Positions 13,468 through 19,146 of a stretch of 19,146 bases of DNA are shown piece by piece. Position 1 is the stretch's first letter; each line of letters begins with the position of its first letter. The notes under the pieces were generated by a model. That model was not told the DNA's origin. It searched no databases and saw only the letters and a list, made by a program, of their open reading frames with translations. The DNA lies in NCBI GenBank assembly GCA_023381895.1, contig JAMCTA010000157.1, positions 1-19,146 of the forward strand, read 5' to 3'. Both the position numbers and the translations under genes were made by a program. Source of the DNA: Chloroflexota bacterium (GTDB lineage Bacteria > Chloroflexota > UBA4733).

Positions 13468-14742
13468 CTAGAGCCGGGCGAGAACCGGTCGCAGGTGGTA
13501 GATAAAGATGGCAGCCAGGACAACAAGCACCCCACAGCTAGCGACAGTTGCCTGGGCGCCGATTGCTGTGGCGATTTCACCTGCAGGCAGAGCGCTCAGT
13601 CCACTTATGCCGAACGACATCTGGTAAAAGCTCACGACACGCCCGCGCATTTCGTTGGGGATGATGCTCTGTACCAGGCTGTTCACGGTGGCGGAGTAGA
13701 CCACTCCGGCAGCGCCGGAAAGCCCCAGACACAGCGCGGCGATGGGGATATCTGGCGAGAGGGCGAACGTTGTGAGTGATGCTCCGTAGATTACCGCCCC
13801 AAAGATGAGCAAGAGTCCTTTCCGGGAGCGATGGCCCCAGGTGGCGGTGGCAAGAGCGCCAGAGAGACCTCCGACGCCCGGCGCCGCCGCGAGCACACCA
13901 TAGCCCAGGGAGCCGCCGTGCCAGATCCGCTCCGCAAAGATCGGGAGGAGCGACGCATAAGGCATGGCGAAGAAGAGAGGAATGGTGCCGAAGAGCAGCA
14001 GGCCGAATACCGCTGGCTGCCGGTAGCTATACGCCAGGCCGCCGCGCAGGTCGGCGAGCACGTTCCGAGATGTCGCGCCGGGCTGGGCCGGTTGCCGGGG
14101 TACCGGGATCATCGCGAGAATCACCGCCAAGTAGAGACAGGCGAGGAGAATGTAGACGCCACCAACACCGAGAGAGCCAATGAGGAATCCAGCAATTGCC
14201 GGACCGATGATGCGCATGAGGTTCATACCGCCTGACATGAGTGAGACGGCGTTGATCAGGGCATCCTTGCCAACGAGCTGCGCCATCAAGGCCTGCCGTG
14301 CTGGTCCGTTGAGGCCAAAGGCGATGCCGATCATCATTGCTGCGATGACCAGCTCGTCATAGCGAATGTGGCCACTCACCACTAGGGTGGCGACGATAGC
14401 GGCAACGACGACGGTGATTGAGCGGACTGCCATAATGTAGGAACGCCGCTCGACGCGATCGGCGATGACACCGGCAAGGGGCGAGACGAGCGTCTGGGTC
14501 ACAGCTTGAACGGTCGTGATGAGGCCGAGACTGACCGCTGACCCGGTGAGCAGATACACGAGCCAGCCGAGAGCAATCGCCTGCATCTGAAAGCCCAGGA
14601 CGCCGGTGATTGTACTGAGCAGCAACCACCGGAACGGCGCGATCTCTAGAGCAACGAAAGTGGCCGTATGCCGCGGCAGCGGCGTCGCTAGGCGCGCTTC
14701 GTGCGCCGCAGTCAGCCGCTCGGCTCCGGCCGTCTCGACCAC
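13468..14742 (-). CDS. Major facilitator superfamily exporter (EntS-like, MFS_3)
   Basis: This protein of about 424 residues is read from GTG 14742; the frame is open to 15021, but the extra 93 residues are Arg-rich, unlike MFS N-termini, and contain a strong inverted repeat, so I treat them as leader. Hydrophobic segments begin with RWLLLSTITGVLGFQMQAIA and LGWLVYLLTGSAVSLGLI. The MFS loop signature DRVERRSYIM follows TM3, and ARQALMAQLVGKDALINAVS is the MFS_3 pattern. The second half contains LLLFGTIPLFFAMPYASLLP, then NEMRGRVVSFYQMSFGISGL. The family includes enterobactin exporter EntS and macrolide-efflux-like permeases. It should export a small molecule across the inner membrane by proton antiport; the substrate cannot be read. 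The start codon is uncertain because no clear ribosome-binding site precedes the GTG. Confidence 0.88.
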   Translation of the reverse strand: MVETAGAERLTAAHEARLATPLPRHTATFVALEIAPFRWLLLSTITGVLGFQMQAIALGWLVYLLTGSAVSLGLITTVQAVTQTLVSPLAGVIADRVERRSYIMAVRSITVVVAAIVATLVVSGHIRYDELVIAAMMIGIAFGLNGPARQALMAQLVGKDALINAVSLMSGGMNLMRIIGPAIAGFLIGSLGVGGVYILLACLYLAVILAMIPVPRQPAQPGATSRNVLADLRGGLAYSYRQPAVFGLLLFGTIPLFFAMPYASLLPIFAERIWHGGSLGYGVLAAAPGVGGLSGALATATWGHRSRKGLLLIFGAVIYGASLTTFALSPDIPIAALCLGLSGAAGVVYSATVNSLVQSIIPNEMRGRVVSFYQMSFGISGLSALPAGEIATAIGAQATVASCGVLVVLAAIFIYHLRPVLARL

Positions 14743-14844
14743 CTCGGTCCCGGTCTGGCCCCGCGTGTCGGGCTTGCCAGTGTTGACGGAGGGCAGCCGG
14801 TTTAGAGAGGGGCCGGCCCGGCGGGGTCGTCGCGGAAATGGCTT

Positions 14845-14878
14845 CGCTATACTCGGACTCCTCTGCCCGAGTATAGCG
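14845..14878 (-). promoter_or_regulatory. 12-bp inverted repeat in the divergent region before the MFS gene
   Basis: CGCTATACTCGG (14845-14856) is the exact reverse complement of CCGAGTATAGCG (14867-14878) with a 10-base spacer. On the minus strand the spacer contains AGAGGAG, a Shine-Dalgarno-like sequence. It may be an operator for the divergent MFS and sulfite reductase genes or an mRNA hairpin hiding a ribosome-binding site. Confidence 0.5.
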
Positions 14879-14971
14879 TTGCGCGCACGGGTGTGCTCGG
14901 CACTGTAGCAGCCTCCGCTCTGGTAACTGTGCTGGCAGACCTCGTGCTTGGAATGCCGGCGTACGTGCATC

Positions 14972-15000
14972 TTGACAGACCAGACACAACACCGTAGACT
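14972..15000 (+). promoter_or_regulatory. Sigma-70-type promoter of the sulfate assimilation operon
   Basis: A perfect -35 TTGACA (14972-14977), a 17-base spacer and a -10-like TAGACT (14995-15000) lie about 50 bases before the sulfite reductase start. An AT-rich leader (TAATAATACT) follows. This is the clearest sigma-70 promoter in the window. Confidence 0.7.
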
Positions 15001-15050
15001 CGCCATGGTAATAATACTCAATCGACAAAGTAAACATTAGGGAGAGCAGA

Positions 15051-16727
15051 ATGTCCGAGGCTCCAACCTGGGACCTCGTCCTTCGACGCAACTCGATCGA
15101 GCGTCTCAAGCGCGAGAAAGCGCCGCTCGCCGTGCTCAACGATTTGCCAGTGCTCATCACCAGAGGCTATGAGGACGTCGCCGAGGATGACATTGTCCGG
15201 TTGCAGTGGTACGGCCTGTATCACGACCGCCCGAAGACCGGCTACTTCATGATGCGGGTGAAGATTCCAAGTGGCCTCCTCACTCCTACAAAGCTACGCA
15301 CGCTTGGGGAGCTGTCGGAGCGGTTCGGGCGCAATGAAGGCGAGCTTACCACCCGGCAGAATGTTCAGCTTCACTGGATCCGCCTCGACTCATTGCCTGG
15401 CATCTTTGCCGCACTTGCGGAGAACGGGTTGACTACCGCGGGCGGCTGCGGCGATTGCGTACGAAACATTACGGGCTGCCCTGTCGCAGGCATTGATGCG
15501 AATGAGCTCTTTGACTGCACGCCAATTATCGCAGAAACAGCACAGTACTTCTCCGGTAACCCGGAGTATTCGGACCTGCCTCGCAAGCATAAGATCACGA
15601 TCTCGACGTGTAGCTATCACTGCAACGCTCCAGCCATCAACTGCATCTCGCTTATCGGCACTGTGCAGAGTGGCGTGCAGGGCTTCAGTGTCCGCGTTGG
15701 TGGGGGGCTGTCGACGGTGCCGCGGCTGGCTCGTGACCTTGACGTCTTCGTACCGGCTCCGGAAGCCCTGCCGGTACTGCGCGCGGCACTCGATGCCTGG
15801 CGGACCAATCTCCAGTACCGCGTCTCCCGTGTCAAGGCCCGTCTCAAGTTCATGATCGATGACGTGGGCGCTGAAGGCTTCAGAGCTCAGATGGAAGAGC
15901 GATTAGGACGCCGGCTCGCAGATCTCACGGAACCGGTGCAGCCGGTCGGGGAAACGGCGCATCTCGGCATTCACGCGCAGAAGCAGCCAGGGCTCTACTA
16001 TATCGGCTTCCCGGTCTACCTCGGCATCGTTACTGGTACGAAACTTAAGGCGATTGCGGACATCGCCGGACGAGTTGGAGCAGACATTCGGCTTACCCGT
16101 CAACAGAACTTCATCCTCGGCAACGTTCCAGAGGCCGCTATCGAACAGGTCGTGCGAGAGGTTGCCGCTGTCGGATTCTCTCTCTCGGTCAATAGGCTGC
16201 GAGGCACGTCGGTGGGCTGCACGGGCTCGCCTCTCTGCAACTATGCCGTGGCCGAAACCAAAGTGAAGCTCGATGAGATCGTCCAGCACCTCGAGGCGGC
16301 TTTCGGGCAGCAGGCGGAGGGCATCACCGTCAACGTCGACGGCTGCCCTCACTCCTGCGCTCATCACTGGACTGCCGATATTGGACTGCAAGGGAGCACA
16401 TTGCGGGAGCGTGGTGATGCAGGTGAGAAGCTCGAGGCCTATGAGATCTACCTCCGTGGAGGCCTTGGTGGTGATGCGACGATCGGCAGATCCGTGGTGC
16501 GCCGCGTTCCTGCGAGGGACGTGAAGCACTACGTCGAGCGCCTCGTTGGCGCCTACCTGGCAGAGCGCCAGGGTAACGAGCGGTTCAAGGACTTTAGCGA
16601 GCGTAAGACTGATGAGGAACTCATCGCCATTGCCAGTGGCCGCACCGTGACTGAAGTCGAGGCGGAGCTGAGCGCCAAGGCACGACCACGGCACAGAGCA
16701 GTGGTTGCAGAGGTGGGAGTTTCCTAG
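15051..16727 (+). CDS. sir: Ferredoxin-type siroheme sulfite (or nitrite) reductase
   Basis: This 558-residue protein starts at ATG 15051 behind AGGGAGAGCAGA. It has the duplicated ferredoxin-like half domains and siroheme-4Fe4S halves of assimilatory reductases: LTTRQNVQLHWIRLDSLPGI, a GLTTAGGCGDCVRNITGCPV segment, the matching LTRQQNFILGNVP and the cluster signature. That signature is C390 and C396 in GCTGSPLCNYA (C-x5-C) and C432 and C436 in DGCPHSCAHHW (C-x3-C). It reduces sulfite to sulfide with six electrons, probably from ferredoxin; sequence alone does not exclude nitrite as substrate. The downstream (P)APS reductase and siroheme synthesis genes make sulfite the likely substrate. It has its own strong promoter and is first in the operon. 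Confidence 0.93.
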   Translation: MSEAPTWDLVLRRNSIERLKREKAPLAVLNDLPVLITRGYEDVAEDDIVRLQWYGLYHDRPKTGYFMMRVKIPSGLLTPTKLRTLGELSERFGRNEGELTTRQNVQLHWIRLDSLPGIFAALAENGLTTAGGCGDCVRNITGCPVAGIDANELFDCTPIIAETAQYFSGNPEYSDLPRKHKITISTCSYHCNAPAINCISLIGTVQSGVQGFSVRVGGGLSTVPRLARDLDVFVPAPEALPVLRAALDAWRTNLQYRVSRVKARLKFMIDDVGAEGFRAQMEERLGRRLADLTEPVQPVGETAHLGIHAQKQPGLYYIGFPVYLGIVTGTKLKAIADIAGRVGADIRLTRQQNFILGNVPEAAIEQVVREVAAVGFSLSVNRLRGTSVGCTGSPLCNYAVAETKVKLDEIVQHLEAAFGQQAEGITVNVDGCPHSCAHHWTADIGLQGSTLRERGDAGEKLEAYEIYLRGGLGGDATIGRSVVRRVPARDVKHYVERLVGAYLAERQGNERFKDFSERKTDEELIAIASGRTVTEVEAELSAKARPRHRAVVAEVGVS

Positions 16728-16779
16728 GGCCACCCGTGTAGTAGCAGCACGATGTAATGCGAGGAAAGAGGAAGAGATC

Positions 16780-17595
16780 GTGAGCGCAGTATCGTTTCAG
16801 GACACTGTCGAGCGAGACCTGCTTGATGAGTTCGAAGCTGGCGAGCTTGCCGTCGCGCTCGATGACCAAGAACCTCAGGAAGTCATCCGCTGGGCTCTCG
16901 AGCGCTTCCAACGACGCGTCGCCGTGTGTACAAGCTTTCAAGTCGATGGGATGGCAATCCTGGATATGGCTTGGCGGGTTGACCCGAAGGTTCGTGTCTT
17001 TGCAGTGGATACCGGTCGTTTCCATCCGGAGACGTACGAGCTGATCGAGCGCGTGCGCGAGCGCTACGACATGAACATTGAGCTGTACTATCCCGATGCT
17101 GCGGAACTCTCGCAGTTCGTCACGAATTTCGGCATTAACGCTTTTTATCGCGGTGTTCCCTTGCGCCTGCGCTGTTGTGAGCTTCGTAAGGTGCGTCCGC
17201 TCGTCCGCGTCCTTGACGATCTCGATGGCTGGGTCACCGGACTGCGTCGGGATCAGTGGGCAAGCCGCTCCAACATCCGCAAAGTCGAGATCGATCACGA
17301 CCACGGTGGCATTGCTAAAGTGAATCCTCTTGCTGACTGGACAGAGGAAGAAGTGTGGGCATACGTCCGCGCGAACGACGTGCCTTACAACACACTCTAT
17401 GACAAGGGCTACACTAGTATTGGCTGCGCACCCTGCACACGAGCCACACAGGCCGGCGAAGACAAACGGGCCGGGCGCTGGTGGTGGGAGCAGAATGCTC
17501 CGAAAGAGTGCGGGATGCATTGCCCTATCGAGACCGGAGGCTTCGAGCATGAGGCAGAGAGCATTCTCGGTCACAGGAGAGAGGCAGCATCGTGA
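16780..17595 (+). CDS. cysH: Assimilatory (phospho)adenylylsulfate reductase, Fe-S type
   Basis: This 271-residue protein starts at GTG 16780 with GAGGAAGAG just upstream, preferred over ATG 16705, which overlaps the sir gene. The adenylyl-sulfate binding fold shows TSFQVDGMAILDMAWRVDP, VDTGRFHPETYELIERV and the Arg-rich VTGLRRDQWASR. The paired CC at 132-133 and CAPC at 216-219 form the CC-Xn-CxxC ligand set of a 4Fe-4S cluster, and the catalytic Cys lies in KECGMHC (C244). The cluster marks it as an APS-type reductase, although some cluster enzymes also use PAPS. It reduces activated sulfate to sulfite using thioredoxin or a similar thiol donor. It lies 52 bases after sir, and its TGA overlaps the GTG of the next gene (GTGA). 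Confidence 0.94.
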   Translation: MSAVSFQDTVERDLLDEFEAGELAVALDDQEPQEVIRWALERFQRRVAVCTSFQVDGMAILDMAWRVDPKVRVFAVDTGRFHPETYELIERVRERYDMNIELYYPDAAELSQFVTNFGINAFYRGVPLRLRCCELRKVRPLVRVLDDLDGWVTGLRRDQWASRSNIRKVEIDHDHGGIAKVNPLADWTEEEVWAYVRANDVPYNTLYDKGYTSIGCAPCTRATQAGEDKRAGRWWWEQNAPKECGMHCPIETGGFEHEAESILGHRREAAS

Positions 17596-18077
17596 GTGGC
17601 GCGATTGAGCCTCTCGTAACCACCGTGATTCTGACGGAGCAGGAGAGTGCCATCATCCTGCACGAGCTGCGTGACTTGAGAGAGGTCGCTACGGATGATC
17701 GAGAGAGTGAGCGCGTTGCCTGGCTCGTAGGGCAGGTAAACGAAGGCCGTGTTTCTGGCGAGGCCCTCGACGGACTCGGCGCTCTACTCGAGCTCGAGCT
17801 CCAGAGCGGGGCAATTCGCCAGCGTCACGGCTCGGCCGGTGAGATGGCGCTACGCAGCGTGTATCTGCGTACTCCGCGCGGCAAGGCTCTCGTAGAAGCG
17901 GCGCAAGCCACTTCCACGGCACTGAGTGCGCTACGTAGCCAGTGTCTTGATGACGTGCGTATCACTGCACTTGGACCCGGACAGTTCAGCCTGTTTGTTG
18001 ACACAGATCGCTGCCAGATCACGGTGCGGTTCGAAGGATCATTGGTGCGAGTCGAGTCTGTCGCCTTGGGACTATGA
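17592..18077 (+). CDS. Unknown protein in the sulfate assimilation operon
   Basis: This 161-residue protein starts at GTG 17592, overlapping the TGA of cysH by the GTGA quadruplet, so it is translationally coupled. I do not recognise a family. Residues about 1-65 look helical and charged (LTEQESAIILHELRDLREVA, ESERVAWLVGQV); the middle has RSVYLRTPRGKALVEAAQAT; the C-terminal 50 residues look like a beta sandwich or barrel strand set (ITALGPGQFSLFVDT, CQITVRFEGSLVRVESVAL). No signal peptide, transmembrane segment or cofactor motif is visible; two cysteines are scattered. Position between cysH and the siroheme gene suggests an accessory role in sulfite/siroheme metabolism, which is inference from context only. 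Confidence 0.8.
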   Translation: MSGAIEPLVTTVILTEQESAIILHELRDLREVATDDRESERVAWLVGQVNEGRVSGEALDGLGALLELELQSGAIRQRHGSAGEMALRSVYLRTPRGKALVEAAQATSTALSALRSQCLDDVRITALGPGQFSLFVDTDRCQITVRFEGSLVRVESVALGL

Positions 18078-18090
18078 GGAGCTCGTTACT

Positions 18091-18762
18091 GTGGCACGGA
18101 GCAATGTTGACCGCGATTATCCCTACTATCCGGCATTCCTCGATCTTTGTCGCAAGATGGTCGTCGTGGTCGGCGGAGGGATCGTCGCTACAGGAAAGGT
18201 CGAGGGACTGTTGCCGTGTGGCCTGGCCAGTCTGCGCGTCGTTGCTCCAACGGTCACAAGCGCGATTGCCGCTGCCGCAGCACGAGGGCTGCTGACGTGG
18301 GAGTCGCACGACTACGTTGCTGGTGACTTGGCAGGTGCGGACCTCGTGTTTGCGGCGACGGATGATCGCCACGTGAATGCGTGTGTGGCGGCAGAGGCAA
18401 GAGTGCGTGGCATCTGGGTTCTGGCCGTTGACGACGTCCCCAGCTGCGACTTCATCGCGCCGTCGATTGTGCAGCGAGGCCGCCTCACTCTTGCCGTGTC
18501 GACAGGTGGCTTGAGCCCAGCGATTGCGCGCTGGGTGCGGATGCAGCTCGACTCGTTGGTGCCTGAGTGGTGGGGTGATCTGCTCAACATGGCTGCTGCT
18601 GTTCGACGTGAGGTGCACCGATGGAACCATAGACCCGGTCCAGCAGAGTGGGAGTGTGCTCTGGACGAAGAGGTCCTCACTGCCGCCGCACGTGGGGAGC
18701 TGGCGCAGGCCCATACGTTGCTGCTCCGACGTCTTGCGGCAGAAGAGAGGGAGTCAGCGTGA
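18091..18762 (+). CDS. Precorrin-2 dehydrogenase / sirohydrochlorin ferrochelatase (CysG N-terminal/Met8-like)
   Basis: This 223-residue protein starts at GTG 18091, with AGGAG 10 bases upstream and 13 bases after the previous stop. The N-terminus PYYPAFLDLCRKMVVVVGGG places a Rossmann GGGxVA NAD-binding loop at residues 28-33. ADLVFAATDDRHVNACVAAE and VDDVPSCDFIAPSIVQRG are the family hallmarks (the NxxVxxDP-like region, here VDDVPSCDF), and STGGLSPAIARWVRMQL follows. It oxidises precorrin-2 to sirohydrochlorin and inserts iron to give siroheme, the cofactor of the sulfite reductase at the head of the operon. It lacks the C-terminal SUMT domain of fused CysG; a separate SUMT gene begins directly after it but is broken. 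Confidence 0.93.
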   Translation: MARSNVDRDYPYYPAFLDLCRKMVVVVGGGIVATGKVEGLLPCGLASLRVVAPTVTSAIAAAAARGLLTWESHDYVAGDLAGADLVFAATDDRHVNACVAAEARVRGIWVLAVDDVPSCDFIAPSIVQRGRLTLAVSTGGLSPAIARWVRMQLDSLVPEWWGDLLNMAAAVRREVHRWNHRPGPAEWECALDEEVLTAAARGELAQAHTLLLRRLAAEERESA

Positions 18763-18830
18763 CGCCAGCGCAATCACTTGGCACCGTCGCCCTGGTGGGG
18801 CTGGTCCAGGTGACGCTGGGCTGTTGACCC
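18759..18830 (+). pseudogene. cobA: Broken 5' end of a uroporphyrinogen-III C-methyltransferase (SUMT/cobA) gene
   Basis: A GTG at 18759 overlaps the TGA of the siroheme gene (GTGA) and opens MTPAQSLGTVALVG, the normal SUMT start. The frame then runs to TGA at 18825, whereas the next frame gives GAGPGDAGLLTL, the conserved glycine-rich SAM-binding motif. One G appears to be missing in the run GGTGGGG (18794-18800). After LLTL, near 18830, similarity ends and an unrelated gene fragment begins. The remnant is about 25 codons of an expected 250, so it is non-functional. Siroheme synthesis needs this enzyme, so another copy must exist elsewhere if the operon works. Confidence 0.75.
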
Positions 18831-18831
18831 T

Positions 18832-19128
18832 GTGCTCGCGCAAACCTTCATGCAGTTTCTCGCCGCGAGCACCATCCCTTCTGGGCTCGCCGGCGCGGAC
18901 TTCTCGAGTTTACAGATACAGACACTGAATGCTCCGCCAGGGTTGGGGCAAGCGGCAGCGGCTTTCCAGGTCAATGCCTCCCCTCCTGCGGTGGCCGTGT
19001 TCATCATCTACTTTGCGATGAACAACTACGTGGTGCACGTGGAGGTTGGGGGAGCACAGGGCAAAGTGACCGAGGATAGCGCGCTGACCTATGCTCGTCT
19101 CATCGCGAGTCGCTTCCCACCCCAGTAG
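18832..19128 (+). pseudogene. C-terminal fragment of an unknown, probably exported protein
   Basis: The frame from about 18829 to TAG 19126-19128 reads VLAQTFMQFLAASTIPSGLA, then PPAVAVFIIYFAMNNYVVHV and EDSALTYARLIASRFP. It looks like the C-terminal 98 residues of a beta-rich sensor or lipoprotein-like domain ending in a helix. There is no signal peptide and no ribosome-binding site at the possible GTG 18832, and it abuts the SUMT remnant exactly. A deletion joining two unrelated genes is the simplest explanation. I do not recognise the family. A short independent protein starting at GTG 18832 is possible but less likely. Confidence 0.55.
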
Positions 19129-19146
19129 GCCTAGAGGCACCCCCAC

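Noticed and set aside
14743..15021. 93-residue N-terminal extension of the MFS protein
   Set aside because: Arg/Ser-rich, non-conserved in appearance, and it contains a perfect 12-bp inverted repeat and the divergent promoter; MFS_3 proteins start close to the first membrane helix.
14357..15160. 267-residue minus-strand frame overlapping both the MFS gene and the start of sir
   Set aside because: It overlaps two well supported genes in another frame, and its sequence is Arg/Ser-rich with no motif.
18825..18827. Second possible selenocysteine TGA in the SUMT remnant
   Set aside because: The sequence after it in that frame resembles nothing, while a one-base shift restores the conserved SUMT motif GAGPGDAGLLTL. 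A frameshift explains it better.
1..19146. CRISPR array, tRNA, rRNA or transposase
   Set aside because: No regularly spaced short repeats, cloverleaf-like segments, rRNA motifs or DDE-type transposase frames were seen on either strand.

Overview
The window looks like a chromosome segment from a GC-rich bacterium, most likely a Chloroflexota member near Thermomicrobia/Sphaerobacterales. This rests on a Tat-type lipoprotein substrate-binding protein with an AACGG lipobox, many GTG/TTG starts, Thr/Pro-rich linkers in a secreted protein, a DUF433/DUF5615 toxin-antitoxin pair and a two-domain protein disulfide oxidoreductase of the kind common in thermophiles. The taxonomic call is inference: there is no rRNA or other marker gene here. 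No tRNA, rRNA, CRISPR array or intact transposase was recognised.

Layout. (1) 1-1360, minus strand: a decayed defence locus. It has a 3' fragment of a DUF3883-type gene, an intact-looking DUF433/DUF5615 toxin-antitoxin pair and the frameshifted, truncated 5' end of a DUF1156 DNA methylase gene, joined by 4-base start/stop overlaps. (2) 1775-3247: an orphan sugar-type ABC substrate-binding lipoprotein behind a leader with two mutually exclusive hairpins. (3) 3604-5016, plus strand: an ArsR-family regulator, an FmdB-type zinc ribbon and a two-domain thioredoxin-fold protein disulfide oxidoreductase. The last is the most interesting gene here: an in-frame TGA sits exactly where the first Cys of its C-terminal CPYC active site should be, and the rest of the domain continues in frame. 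I interpret it as a selenoprotein (UPYC), with stem-loops directly after the TGA as SECIS candidates. (4) 5158-5664: an Hsp20 chaperone, convergent, separated by a bidirectional terminator-like hairpin. (5) 6188-7063: a tandem universal stress protein. (6) 7224-9425: a large secreted protein with a Thr/Pro linker and two almost identical C-terminal Ig-like modules. (7) 9913-11229: a sulfatase resembling N-sulfoglucosamine sulfohydrolase, followed by an intergenic region unusually rich in hairpins. (8) 11696-13060: a small PH-like protein and a PadR-family regulator with a palindromic operator. (9) 13468-14742: an MFS exporter. (10) 15051-18762: an assimilatory sulfate reduction operon. It encodes siroheme sulfite reductase, an Fe-S (P)APS reductase, an unknown conserved-looking protein and precorrin-2 dehydrogenase/ferrochelatase, then a broken SUMT (cobA) 5' end fused to the 3' part of an unrelated gene at the right edge.

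How the genes fit together. The sulfate operon reduces activated sulfate to sulfite (CysH) and then sulfide (siroheme Fe-S reductase), with siroheme made by the precorrin-2 dehydrogenase. The siroheme-pathway methyltransferase step must come from elsewhere because the local copy is dead. The ArsR/FmdB/oxidoreductase group looks like a small thiol-redox unit next to a chaperone and stress genes. UGA is an ordinary stop for several intact neighbours (for example at 3964, 4162, 17593, 18075 and 18760), so the UGA inside the oxidoreductase would need local recoding rather than a changed genetic code.
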